This document shows, one piece after another, positions 46,259 to 54,865 of a stretch of 64,000 nt of DNA. The DNA is taken from contig CM057154.1 of the NCBI GenBank assembly GCA_029962745.1, forward strand, positions 18,308,078 to 18,372,077. The letters are read 5' to 3'. Origin of the DNA: Echinometra lucunter (Eukaryota > Echinodermata > Echinoidea > Camarodonta > Echinometridae). The position numbers were made by a program, and so were the translations under genes. The notes below the pieces were generated by a model. The model was not told where the DNA came from. It ran no database searches and was given only the letters and a program-made list of their open reading frames with translations. Position 1 is the stretch's first letter, and each line of letters begins with the position of its first letter.

Positions 46259-47614
46259 GCAGTAGAGGTGATGATGTTATAAATGCAGATCATGGTGGTT
46301 GGTGGTGGTGGTGGTAGTGCTTGGTAATGATCATGATAAGTTTGATGGTGATGGTAGTGATGGTGATAATGATGATGGATGATGAGAATGATGATGATGA
46401 TAGTGATGATTGTTATGATAATGATAATGATAATGACAATGATGATGATGATGATGATAATGATCATGGTGATGAGGGTGATGGTGGTGGTGGTGATATG
46501 AGGATGATGGTGATGAGGATGACGGTGATGATGATGATGATGATAATGATGGTAATGACGATGATGATGTTGATAATGGTGTTGGGGGTATTACACGGTG
46601 GGGAGGGTAGGAGTAATATGCAGTAGATAGTAGACCTTGAATTATTGTAGCAGAACTAAAAGCCTCATTTTTTTTCCCTCAACTGTAGGCCAGAATGTGG
46701 AAGAATTCTTCAACCGCCTTGCTGCAATAACTTTCAATGCATCAGTACTGAAAGCTCTGGAGGACCTTGAAGCCAAGTCGACTAGTAGACAGATTGCCAT
46801 TGCACAAAGCAGTGAGAACAGGATAAGTAAGTCTGGAGGATATAGTTGAAGGAAGACCCCCCCCCCCCCCCCACCGGATTAATGGATTTGTGAACAAGCC
46901 TCCAGACACTTTCGGGATTGTAATGCATTCAATCCTGAAAGTATATAGACTTGTTCACAAATGCATCAGTAGATGGCTAAAATAACTTGCTGGGTTTTTC
47001 AAGCGTACTGCACTGTATATTTTTGTACCTTGTATGACACACACATATTAAAGGAATAGGCATTTACGTAGGTCCTTTGTTGTGTTACTCATCTCAGTGC
47101 ATTCACTATATATAATGTACATTTAAAAAAAAAAGAGCATTTTTTTTTTTGGGGGGGGGGTTTAAGAGTGCATGTCTGAATGAGCCTTGAACTGTTAACA
47201 TTGACGGTTCATGCAGAATTAAACCTGAAAAGAAAATACCCCAAATTCACGAAAGAGGTTTCTAGTTATCTAAATCATGGTTTAAATTTCAACTATGGTA
47301 TAAACCGCTGTAAGCGTAGTGCGTGCATGTCCTCTTCTCCAATAGGTGGACAGTGTTGTGCTTATTATGCTACATGCGCTTATGATTATTTTTAGTCCAT
47401 GGTGGAAATTTAAACCATGGTTTAGACCAAGGTTTGAAATAAACTTCTCTCGAGAATTCAGGCCATTGAATTTGCACTTTCTAATTCATCATGTAGAGTG
47501 CCTTACACATGCACCTGTCAATTTCAAATTTCCTTCTCTTCTTCAGAATTGAAACCTGATGATGCTGATGGAGGACCAGGGGACAAGAACAAGAAAGCTG
47601 GTTGCTGCAATTGA
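29785..47614 (+). CDS. RAB34/36: RAB34/RAB36-type small GTPase, complete, eight coding exons
   Basis: RAB34 and RAB36 are Golgi/endolysosome Rabs; RAB34 also acts in ciliary vesicle formation. Coding exons: 29785-29835, 31567-31655, 37385-37552, 41624-41688, 43449-43579, 46055-46148, 46689-46826, 47547-47614. All introns are GT-AG and all junctions keep frame, giving 267 residues. Motifs: P-loop GDVSVGKT (57-64), switch I threonine 82 in YKATIGVDF, G3 WDTAGQE (104-110), G4 TKRD (163-166), G5 SAL (196-198), and a C-terminal GCCN (XCCX type) for double geranylgeranylation. The N-terminal extension with DACLANKTGTVG before the P-loop is diagnostic of RAB34/36 (human ACQ..TGTVG). Sequence by eye is intermediate: VSVGKTCLVNRFC is RAB34-like, FDRDYKATIGVDFE RAB36-like. 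It may descend from the common ancestor. Confidence 0.97.
30200..30312 (+). repeat. Non-LTR retroposon 3' end (plus strand)
   Basis: GCGGAAGAGCAGTCTTTTGA, ACTGATGTAAG and then TTTAAATAAATGCAATTCAA with a short ATTCA repeat. An AATAAA followed by short tandem units is the expected 3' end of CR1/L2-type elements. Confidence 0.5.
30614..31420. repeat. ~800-bp polypyrimidine block with loose tandem structure
   Basis: The plus strand is almost wholly C/T (TCC, CCCTC, TTTCCC). A theme TAGTCTCTCATC.GTCA followed by CCCTCTC recurs at 30970 and 31107 with a weaker copy near 31265, suggesting a degenerate repeat of about 140-155 bp. Such mirror-like polypurine/polypyrimidine DNA can form triplexes. 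Open frames here (SPSLS-type proteins) are compositional. Confidence 0.85.
31567..31655 (+). CDS. RAB34/36: RAB exon 2 (TGTVG)
   Basis: Acceptor TATGTACAG, donor GTAAGT. It encodes PYKDETPYKETDFDP and SVRDACLANKTGTVG. The DACLANKTGTVG run corresponds to the RAB34/36-specific segment upstream of the P-loop. Confidence 0.93.
32085..32190 (-). repeat. Dispersed repeat, inverted copy of 36455-36580
   Basis: Contains AATCTTAGGCCTCTGATTGG, CGGCAGTGTAGCGAAAAAT and TGACCAGGCATAGTTCTAC. The inverses of all three occur in order at 36470-36565 (GAACTATATGCCCAGTCAAT, TTTTTCGCTATATGCCCGGC, GACCAATCAGAAGCCTAG). Confidence 0.7.
32674..32989. mobile_element. Foldback element, TTCACAAAG family, copy 2
   Basis: Ends GGCCCGTATTCACAAAGATG and ACCTTTGTGAATACGGGCC. 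Both arms carry AAACCATGGTTTAA, as in copy 1 at 19840. The central ~200 bp is unrelated single-copy-looking sequence. Confidence 0.85.
34703..35215. mobile_element. 513-bp foldback element with 12-bp flanking direct repeats
   Basis: Long inverted arms (about 110 bp each) share CTAAACACTYGGGTCRCG, CCCAGCGAGCCGCGACCCGA and the TTTTGGWCC.AATAAC tract. The element is bounded by identical 12-mers CCCCAATGCGGG at 34691-34702 and 35216-35227. Some of these bases may belong to the terminal repeat, so the true target duplication is 6-12 bp. The intervening ~280 bp carries no coding sequence. Confidence 0.88.
36455..36580 (+). repeat. Dispersed repeat, partner of 32085-32190
   Basis: Inverse partner of the sequence at 32085-32190. 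It also carries a CCAAT motif (GACCAATCAGAAG). The surrounding stretch 36160-36560 may belong to one element, since CAACTGTACTATGACCTGAG and its inverse theme GTATAGTACAGTCTCGAGAT lie at 36178-36232. Confidence 0.65.
37385..37552 (+). CDS. RAB34/36: RAB exon 3 (P-loop and switch I)
   Basis: Acceptor TTTCTTCAG, donor GTAAGT. It encodes LQVSKVIVVGDVSVGKTC, VNRFCHEVFDRDYKATIG and VDFEVERFDVLGIPFNLQL. The phosphate-binding loop and switch I threonine are intact, so nucleotide binding is expected. Confidence 0.98.
39652..40151. other. Assembly gap of exactly 500 N
   Basis: Unknown bases. The 10-mer CAGTGGATGA ends the left flank (39642-39651) and begins the right flank (40152-40161). See finding. 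Confidence 1.
40955..40980. repeat. Poly-T/poly-G junction
   Basis: A (GTT)n stretch leads into a T-run joined to a G-run. Same pattern as 25785, 47138, 48357, 50037 and 52331. Confidence 0.9.
41223..41300 (+). repeat. Duplicate of the RAB exon 4 splice-acceptor segment
   Basis: This segment (ATTTAAAAGGTTACAAACAA, ATATAATTGTAATTTTTTG, TTGTCAGGTGAGATAC) is a near copy of 41554-41633, which holds the real acceptor and the first bases of exon 4 (GTGGGATAC). If the decoy AG were used, the phase would give CTG TGA, an immediate stop. Confidence 0.88.
41297..41549 (+). repeat. Dispersed intronic unit, copy 1
   Basis: Begins near GTTGTCATCTATTTACAAAC and includes GTAGAGATCAAATAGTGAGA, TGGTATCCCTTTGCCAG and GGTACCAGTATTTTTGCTAT. 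A direct second copy lies at 45078-45336 in a later intron of the same gene, at the end of the 134-bp tandem array whose first bases it shares. Confidence 0.88.
41624..41688 (+). CDS. RAB34/36: RAB exon 4 (DTAGQE)
   Basis: Acceptor TTTATTGTCAG, donor GTGAGT. It encodes (L)WDTAGQERFKCIAAAYYRG(A). The catalytic glutamine of DTAGQE is present, so GTP hydrolysis should be normal. Confidence 0.98.
42175..42342. mobile_element. Foldback element, GGGGAGCGTTTCAT family, copy 4
   Basis: Ends GGGGAGCGTTTCATGAAG and TTTCATGAAACATCCCC. Almost complete palindrome: TTTTGTCGGTGATTTTCACC pairs with GGTGAAAACCACCGAC, and GCCAATCAGATGCG with CGCATCTGATTGGC. The CCAAT motif occurs in both arms. Confidence 0.9.
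43064..43210. mobile_element. Foldback element, GGGGAGCGTTTCAT-related, copy 5 (degenerate)
   Basis: Ends GGGCCTCATTTCTTAAAACT and GTTTGATGAAATAGGGCC, with AACTTGTTATCA paired with TGATAACAAGTT. The core CTTATTGGCTGAGAGCAAA is close to CTGATTGGCTGAGAGCAAA of copy 3. Confidence 0.72.
43449..43579 (+). CDS. RAB34/36: RAB exon 5 (TKRD)
   Basis: Acceptor TTTCCCTTCAG, donor GTAAGT. It encodes VVVIVFDMKESYTLDHAKRW and then YQESLLENS and IFLVGTKRDLC. The (N/T)KxD guanine-specificity motif is present as TKRD, as in RAB36 (TKKD). Confidence 0.97.
44150..45080 (+). repeat. 134-bp tandem array, about seven copies
   Basis: The marker AAATATTCTC recurs at 44229, 44363, 44497, 44631, 44765, 44897 and about 45030, i.e. 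four gaps of exactly 134 bp and then two of 132 or so. Each unit contains TTGTACATGGTGTTGTCATC and CTGTATAAATCTGTACATGA. Copies differ by few bases, so the expansion is recent. Confidence 0.95.
45078..45336 (+). repeat. Dispersed intronic unit, copy 2
   Basis: Direct diverged copy of 41297-41549 (GTAGAGATCAAATAGTGAGA and GGTACCAGTATTTTTGCTAT both exact). It carries an extra ~20 bp (TATGTATTTACTACATACT) and follows directly on the tandem array. Confidence 0.88.
46055..46148 (+). CDS. RAB34/36: RAB exon 6 (YWSVSALTG)
   Basis: Acceptor TTGTCTTTTAG, donor GTGAGG. It encodes ESNEEVKEVEEAAMVVARE and INAEYWSVSALTG. The G5 motif SAL is present, and EYWSVSA matches RAB34/36. The donor runs straight into a GAT/GGT trinucleotide array. 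Confidence 0.97.
46150..46580 (+). repeat. (GAT/GGT)n trinucleotide array in RAB intron 6
   Basis: Imperfect GATGAT, GGTGGT and AATGAT triplets over about 430 bp, starting 2 bases past the donor. Poly-M/D or poly-I/T frames here are artefacts of the repeat. Confidence 0.97.
46689..46826 (+). CDS. RAB34/36: RAB exon 7
   Basis: Acceptor CTCAACTGTAG, donor GTAAGT. It encodes GQNVEEFFNRLAAITFNASV and LKALEDLEAKSTSRQ, which matches the last helix of RAB34/36 (FF.RVAALTFE..VL..LE). Failure to splice would add only KSGGYS before a stop and lose the prenyl cysteines. Confidence 0.96.
46827..47546 (+). other. RAB intron 7
   Basis: Holds a C-run (46857-46872), a short inverted pair around 46885-46965 (TTTGTGAACAAGCC/ GACTTGTTCACAAA), a T/G junction (47138-47161) and a foldback (47239-47465). 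Confidence 0.75.
47239..47465. mobile_element. Foldback element, TTCACAAAG-related, copy 3
   Basis: Ends CCAAATTCACGAAAGAGG and CTCTCGAGAATTCAGG pair loosely, and the arms share AAATCATGGTTTAAATTTC and GAAATTTAAACCATGGTTTA. It is the most diverged copy of the 19840/32674 family and lies just upstream of the last RAB exon. Confidence 0.75.
47547..47614 (+). CDS. RAB34/36: RAB exon 8 (prenylation tail)
   Basis: Acceptor CTTCTTCAG; 22 codons and TGA. It encodes (K)LKPDDADGGPGDKNKKAGCCN. The polybasic KNKK followed by CC at positions 265-266 of 267 fits a Rab geranylgeranylation site. Confidence 0.95.
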
Positions 47615-48356
47615 CCCTGAGCATCACTCTAAGACTTCTTGAAAGTCAGAACTAACTATGATCAACTTTTTCCTCGACTGAGAGGGAAAAGGCAAGGTAC
47701 CATGTGGTTCTAGACTGAGGAATGGACCTATTTTTCGGACAGATGTTTCACCAAGACTCTTAACATATTAGGTCCACATGAAAATGCATAAATTGTTAGA
47801 TTTAGAGCCATTTCGCCTCCATCGTTTTGTTGTTTTCTTGGCAGTGTGACAGATCTGAATGTTGGTCAGTTCATCATGGGCCACTGTAGGATGTTTGAAA
47901 GGCATGGTTTTGGTGCATGGAGCTCATACTTTGTGAATACCTCAAAGTAATGCCACTCACAAGTGATTCACTGCTGCTCCTGTTTGTTACAGCAATTGGA
48001 AAGCTTGCCATGGAAGCTAGGAAGGCCACACTGGAGATCTGGGTGTCTTCCTCCCAGGGATCATCCATGAATGTGTCATGTGTGCTGTTAAGAAATTATT
48101 GCTAAGGAAAAGAGTACCAATATTTTCCTGGAAGCTTGCAGTAAAAGTACATCAGAAATCAGGATAGAAAAAATGAAATTACATTTATTACTGCTTGCAT
48201 TGCTTGTCATCATGTGTGTGTGTGCTAATGAAATGCTGTGGAATGTTCATGATGACTGTTCTGACTATCTTTCTGTTTGGATTTTTTGTTTTGTTCTATT
48301 TTGTTTTTGTTTTTGTTTTTGTTTTTGTTTTTGTTTTTCATTTATTTTTATTATAA

Positions 48357-48392
48357 TTTTTTTTTTTTTTTTTTTTTTTGGGGGGGGGGGGG
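48357..48392. repeat. Poly-T/poly-G junction after (TTTTTG)n
   Basis: A GTTTTT hexamer run (48300-48338) followed by a T-run and a G-run. Confidence 0.95.
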
Positions 48393-49379
48393 TGGACGTT
48401 TGTTCTGCTTGCACATCAGGGAATGCATTGTGCTAATGAGTGCATATTTTCATGCCTTCCATCTGCTTTTCCCCCTTTAATAACTCATTGAATGCTGAAT
48501 TCTCTCTTAACCATAGACTTAATACAAGGGTCACCCAGTTCCACAAGGCAACAGGTTAAGATATACAGACTTTGAGAATTAATATCTTGAATTCTTATAT
48601 TTTTCATTATGTGAGATTAAGTTCATAAGGCATTTGGTCTGATTATCGTAGATAAGGTCACCTGATACTTTGTATGAAGTGCCTGAATTTTAAAAAAAAA
48701 TGAGTAAAATTGAGTCAAGTTACCATCATCAAAACAATTAAAAAAAATACCTATTATCATGTTTTACATTCTTTTAGAGGTTTCAGGCTTGCTGGTCAAG
48801 TTACCTTCTTGATTGTTCACTTATTTGGGTTTTCTTAACTTGAAAGTTGTTTAGTTTGTACATAATTGCCCAGCTTACTCCATTCTCACAAATTGTGTGA
48901 TTGGAGCGTTTTGAATTATTTTTACGCTGTGTGAAGAAGTAAGAAAATATTTCCAATCTCAATGGACTCAAAATCACTTAATCATCAGTACTTATAAACT
49001 ATCTGCAAGCCATGAAGATGGAAGTAATTCAAGATACAGAAATTGAGAAGAGGGGGTTCTTTTAAAAAGGAACCTGAAAGTGAAAGCATTACACTTGTAC
49101 CAGTGTTGTCCATAAAAGTCGGGTACCGGGTATTTTACCCATCTATTCAGTCACTTGTTGCCGGCTGTCAATCCAGCCCCAAGCATAATTTTCAATATTA
49201 ATTAACTGTTAGTGCTTGGAGTTTTGAAGGAAAGCCTGGACCGAACTGGACCGGAACTGATATTTCTAGAAAGTACAAGTACAAGTTGTACTCCTTCTGT
49301 GTTGCGTTTTCTTCTTTAATGGTTAAACCCTTGAAAAGCAATTGCATTTACATGTAATCATGAAGCCATTTAGGAGGTA

Positions 49380-49555
49380 CTGTCAACTCTGCCTAAGTCG
49401 AATCTCTTGGGACTGAAGGAAAAGCTTCGACTTAAAGAAAATTTGACTTATGAGGGGTCAAAAACAAAAGAAAATAAAGGAATGGAACTCTGTATAGACC
49501 TTCGACTTAGGCGATTATTCGACTTATGGGACTTCGACTTAGGCAGAGTTGACTG
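49380..49555. mobile_element. 176-bp TA-flanked MITE (pogo/mariner-like)
   Basis: Left end CTGTCAACTCTGCCTAAGTC and right end GACTTAGGCAGAGTTGACTG are inverse with one mismatch, flanked by TA at 49378-49379 and 49556-49557. Interior CGACTTA/TAAGTCG motifs recur. TA duplication fits Tc1/mariner superfamily mobilisation. Confidence 0.82.
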
Positions 49556-49906
49556 TATATTTTCTGCTATTATTACTTTCTTTCAGTCTTTAAAATGCCA
49601 TAGAATTTTTCCTCAGATTAAAGATATATTCAATGTTTGTTTTGGCATTATGTTTGAGAAATTCTACATGTATTTACTGGCATTTTTTTGTGCTATATCA
49701 TTCTTTTTATTATTTTTTTTCCTTAGCTTGGTGAGACTTGAATCACAAGTTTGTTTTTATCATTCTCTTGCTTTTCACCCACCTGTATGTTTTTCTTGAG
49801 TTAAGTATAAAGCTGATGGTTTAGTTGTTACTGTTTGTACAACAGAAGACCAGGAAGTTGTATACATGTATCATTTGCAGCTTCAGAGCAGAAATATTGC
49901 TGGAAA

Positions 49907-49960
49907 TTCAATTCAATTCAATTCAATTCATTTATTTCGCAAAATAAAATTAAAATACAT
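49907..49960 (-). repeat. Non-LTR retroposon tail (minus strand)
   Basis: On the minus strand GCGAAATAAATGAATTGAAT continues as ATTGA pentamers. Same design as the tails at 8024 (hexamer) and 30297 (pentamer). Confidence 0.5.
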
Positions 49961-50036
49961 TATAATATTACAATAACATAAAATGGAATGGAAAGCAGTT
50001 GGAACATGAATTATAACTATTTGCTCTATTCTTTTG

Positions 50037-50066
50037 CTTTTTTTTTTTTTTTTTTTGGGGGGGGTA
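50037..50066. repeat. Poly-T/poly-G junction
   Basis: About 21 T followed by 8 G. Confidence 0.9.
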
Positions 50067-51710
50067 ATATATTGGTTTTATTATTTCATTTTAATTTGAT
50101 TTTGAACTTCATCAGCTGAATTCTGATTTTACCATAAATTTATTCTGCGTGTTGATAATATAAGACAAAAAATCAAGTTACATGTATTTATCGTCAGTAG
50201 TCATTTGTGGTGAAGGCTATTTAATTTTGTTTTCTCTCTCTATGTTTATTTATTATTATATTTGCACTCAGTTATTTAATGGCCTTTTGCTACACTTTTT
50301 CATCACATATTTTGAAAAAAACTTCACCCATTTTCTTTGTACAGTGAATGAGGTAATGTTTTTTCTGTGCTTTAGATATTATGTTTTTTCTTCTTACCTT
50401 TGCTTTATGCAAGTCTTTGATAAATCTTGTTTCGACCATTGCTGTGCATGCCATCTTTAGGTGCTTATATAAATTAGTGTTTCACATTGGGTAGCTATCA
50501 ACAAGTTTGTAGGTGCTTGATGCATTCGTCTTTTTTATTTCACATGCATTTGATCATATTTCTCCTTTTATCTGGAAAATGAGTCATCTCAAGTTACTTT
50601 AGTGATTTAATCTTGCACAACTCCTCGCATATGACACCATTAGTTGTGGTATCACACTTTCGAAATATCTTTCTACACAAGATTATTTTATTTTAGCACA
50701 AAGATACTGGACAGAAGACTGTATACGAGTTAGTTTTTATTATGTGGAAATATGTACAACTTTGTTGAGTGTAGTTATCAAGGGAATCCAATTCATGCAT
50801 ACTGCAAATCATGATGTTTAATTTAAGGAAAATATCTCTTATATTTCAAAATTATTATCAAATCTTCTTTTAGGGGCTTTGTTGTAGCTATGATATAATT
50901 TGTATGTTTTGGCAATTTGGTTAATCGTACCTACACCATTTTTTTCTTTCTACTTGAAAGATTACTTGCCATTTTCAAACATTCCTGTGATGTACTTCTT
51001 TCTTTGAAAATTTGTTTGATTTTCCCACCAAAATTCTTTGAATTTCTCTGTTGGTTATGGTTTCATTTTCATTCAGCTGCAGCAAGTGACTTCTTCTTAC
51101 GCTGTGATCTTGTGGATGATGTGTATGCAGATGCTCTTGTCTTTTTAGGATTGAGTCAATTTTTGTCAATTTGTATTTAAGCATGCCTTGTTATTCTTTC
51201 TGTCTGTTTTCTGATGAGTACTCCAATCATGATTAAACTTAACGGTAATGTTGAATCCTAGCAAAAAGCAGCATTTTAGGAGAAGATAAAGGGTATTTTA
51301 GCTGTTGAAATGTTGGACCAGAAATATTTTTGAAAAACTTTAACTGAAATGCACTGGTCTGCATAAATGTCAAGCCTTGTGTTTAAATGCAACTACAGAA
51401 ATCAAAGGCATGATTTTTAGTCAAGCATTTACTGCTCTGTTGATTATTTTTGTTTAGTTTTGAGTGTAACTTTTCATGCAAGAGTTCCATCAATACTAAT
51501 ATATATTATGTTTTTTGGCAGTATCATGCAGTAGTCATTTGTGCGTTACAAGATTTGTTGGGGCAGATGTGAATGTTTTTAGATTTCAGTGCCCGCACTT
51601 CAATGGAGTTTGTTGAGATTTGCAATGATTTCACTTTTAATTTTAGAACTCGAGATTACCAGCAAGATGCCTGTTGATATCAAAATAACACATAGATGTG
51701 TGGAACCCAA

Positions 51711-51915
51711 GGCCACTTATCAAAAGTCTTGTCCGGCGTCTTTGATCGTCTTCTCCGCGACAGTTCTTTTATATGGGCTTTCCTGATCCCCCGTTGTTTT
51801 GTCTATGGAGAAATGGAAGGATCGGAGGGGAAAAGACGCTGAGCGGGAAAGACGCTGAGCGGGAAAGACGCTAAAGGCTGTGTTCCAAATTGGCTCTGAC
51901 TTTTGATAAGGTGCC
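51711..51915. mobile_element. 205-bp foldback element (GGCCACTTATCAAAAGTC ends)
   Basis: Left GGCCACTTATCAAAAGTC and right GACTTTTGATAAGGTGCC are inverse with two mismatches. The right half has a threefold tandem of AAAGACGCTGAGCGGG-type units, the last degenerate. No clear target duplication. Confidence 0.72.
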
Positions 51916-52330
51916 TAAACAGTGTGACTACATTGCTTTTGAATGGTTGGGAGAACAAAGTTAAAGATACTCGCGGGAATATTTTGTTTATGAAGTGTAT
52001 GGTGATGATCTTGTGGCCCTTCTTAAAGGGTTTGTAGATTTCTGTTTATGTGGTATCACAAACTTGATCAGTAAACTTGTCAATACCAGCTTTGAAGAGC
52101 AAATAATTGTATGCATGTTGTATCATCATCCAATTAAAGCTAACTACTGTACTTTGTTATGCTCTTCCATGAAGCTACATATGAAATATATTCTAGTTAT
52201 TATTACTCTGCTCTTGTGACTGCTTCAGGTGGCTTGAAGTGTTTTTTTCCATGAACTGTTATGCTCTTCCATTTTCTGCTGAAATCCTTTTCATATATTT
52301 GTTTGCTTGATTGGGCTTAGTAATAAGATT

Positions 52331-52359
52331 TTCTTTTTTTTTTTTTTTGGGGGGGGGGG
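52331..52359. repeat. Poly-T/poly-G junction
   Basis: T-run joined to a G-run. Confidence 0.9.
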
Positions 52360-52804
52360 TGATTTTTGAGATTTAGATGGTAAGCTGATAATTTATCCTA
52401 GTAATCCCGATAGTCTACACATAATGTATGTAGCATCAAGAACATTATTTTCATAATAATTTGCTGTGGCAGTGCCATTAAGAATTAATATAAATTTTCT
52501 CAGCAAAGAATATAGAGAAATTATATATTTTTTTTGTCAGCAATACATGTTTCCATTTAAACTTGTGTTTATTGCCAAGTCGTCGTAATATATCCTGAAA
52601 CATTTTTTCGAGCAAAAGCATCAGAGCCCTATATTAAGCAAGATACTCTCACAAGCAATAATGAAGTGTTTATGAAACCTGTCTTACAAGCTAGGATACA
52701 ATTTATTGGTCTGGATGGTTATTTTTAAAAATTATTTTTGATAACCCATCCCCATAAAAAAGCTTCACTCAAAAGGCAAAACTTTTACTGGGATCTTTTT
52801 TTAA

Positions 52805-53214
52805 CCCATTCGTGACAGAGGGTCCACATTATGTGGTTTGGTTTAATAACTTTTGATGCAAAGCCCTAAAAATCATACCAAATACATGAGCAGAAAGAGC
52901 AAAAAAATTCTACACTTACTGTGCCTATTTTAGTTGCATCAATATTTGTTGTTTGATGCTGAAATTTTTTTAGAGGAAAATAAGCATTAAAATCCTTATA
53001 TTGGCAATGCAATGAAAATGTTAAAATTACTGCTTTTCCCGGCAAATTGACAATTTTATGACTTCTCATCATACATTCTGTCAATGTATATTTATTTCAG
53101 ATACATGATGTTTTATAAGAAAAATGTAGCAATAAAAGAAAAATGTTGGTGTTGCCAATTTGAAGACTAAAAGCTGATCAAATTAGGCTTTAAATAATTC
53201 CTGTCACGAATGGG
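52805..53214. mobile_element. piggyBac-like TTAA MITE, copy 2
   Basis: TTAA at 52801-52804 and 53215-53218; ends CCCATTCGTGACAG and CTGTCACGAATGGG are perfect inverse. Same orientation as and clearly homologous to 17530-17919 along its whole length, with an extra ~25-30 bp (TGTATATTTATTTCAGATAC) near 53083. The intact ends suggest it is the better preserved copy. Confidence 0.9.
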
Positions 53215-54279
53215 TTAAAAGTCTTCATTGATCATGTGAGTGTGTACTAATTATATCCTCATACTACTTGTCAGTAATGCAGTGTACTTACAGTTTCATT
53301 TCTTTTCCAATTTGGGCTAAATGATATTCCTAAAGTAAATTGCATAAGCCACGATTGCGTAGTACTTGAAAAGGTACTTTGAAAAAACCCTTATCCTATC
53401 TGGTTTCAGTCAGGAGTAGGTGATACACATGTAACTTTTTACTCTCAATATTGGTTTCTCATTAAAAAAGAATTCTTCCCCTTCATTTTCCACTACGGTT
53501 ATTTCCTTTTGAAAGTTATTTATAGCATTTTTAGTGCTATTTAGGCGTAATGGCATTTTGAATGTTTATTAGAAAGTCATGTACTATCATGAAGTAATAA
53601 TATCTATTAATATACAAATAATATACAAATGATACATAAGAAAGAGTTCATCATATAATCTATCGGCACTTGAGTTGAGGCTATATTTGTCTATTGTTTG
53701 AAGCCCGACATGCATGTGCAAGCCTTCACAAGAGCGGATAGATGGTATAATGAACGAATAAAGACATGTATAACTTGTTTTATTATAATAAAACAATGTA
53801 CTTCTTGAACATCTTGAATTACATACCAAGTACTTTGAAGAGAAATCCCATTTTATATGTCTTCAGGAAATGTTGGAAGAATTCTCTAGATATGAATATA
53901 TTAGCATATTTATGTGACTGTACATACATAGAAAAATACATATAAATGCTAGCTATCTCAGTTAAAGAAAAGCTTGAGTTCTGGGAAAGCTTAAATTTTG
54001 TGAGCTTTTTTTTTTGCGAGTTAGAGAGAATATCATAGTAGAAATATTCCCTAACAAGGATGTCACATGCTCCCATCTTTGAAATAAGATGAGAAATAGC
54101 TGATTCGGAAGTGTTTGGGGCTTGGGCCGATTAAAACACTCATGCCACCTTTGTGTGTGGTCCCATGTACTCTTTGCTGTGTGCAGTAGATATGCCTGTA
54201 GGGGAAAAAAAAGAGTGTATTTCATATCGTTTTCTTTAAAATGATTCCAAAATCTTCCTCAAGCCGTCTTTTTTTTGTC

Positions 54280-54660
54280 GTGCCACCGAGGTGGAGTGAG
54301 ATGGAGGGATCCTTAGCGGAGTTCGTTTGTTGTCTGTATGTGATGCTTATTAAACTTGAATAACTTTGTGACAATTTGCCCGTTTGAAACCAAACTTGAA
54401 TGGTAGATCATTTATAGGGACCTCATTGTTATTTGGGGTCATAGGTCATGTATGTATGTATGTCAAAGGTCAAAATGAGGTCAAATGTTAAATTTACCTG
54501 CAAGTTTCTATTGGGGTTGGCAACTTTGGAATCATAAGCCCATTTGGATGGTAGATGGCTTACAGGGACCTCAATGTTATTTGGGGTCAAAGGTCATATA
54601 CGTAGGTTAAAGATCAGATGGGGTCAAATGTTACAATTTACCTGCTAGAATGACTGCACA
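54280..54660 (+). repeat. AGGTCA-rich dispersed repeat with two internal units
   Basis: Starts near TGCCACCGAGGTGGAGTGAG. Two related ~135-bp units follow, each with GGTAGAT..TT.A.AGGGACCTCA and TGTTATTTGGGGTCA, then direct AGGTCA or GGTCAAAGGTCA half-sites and TTTACCTGC. Such half-sites resemble nuclear receptor elements. No coding sequence. Confidence 0.75.
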
Positions 54661-54747
54661 TAAATGTGGGGAGACAAATTATGGACATTGCCTTTGTTAT
54701 GTACAATATTTCCAACCTTTCCTTGGAGACGGTTTCATTCACAATAT

Positions 54748-54865
54748 GGGTGTAACATAAAAAATACAATCAATCTTACGATTGATATCAATCATAAGTC
54801 TATGGCAAACCATAAAAGAGATACAATTGATTGTAAGATTGATTGTATCTCTTTATGTTACACCC
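54748..54865. mobile_element. 118-bp palindromic element (GGGTGTAACATAAA ends)
   Basis: GGGTGTAACATAAAAAATAC pairs with the right end GTATCTCTTTATGTTACACCC. Inner CAATCAATCTTACGATTGAT pairs with ATTGATTGTAAGATTGATTG. The ends (GTGTAACAYAAA) recall the 6734 palindrome (CCGTAACACAAAG) and it shares the AATCAATC theme, so the two may be one superfamily. Confidence 0.82.

Noticed and set aside
46051..46626. Poly-isoleucine, poly-methionine and poly-aspartate frames
   Set aside because: Translations of the GAT/GGT trinucleotide array in the RAB intron.
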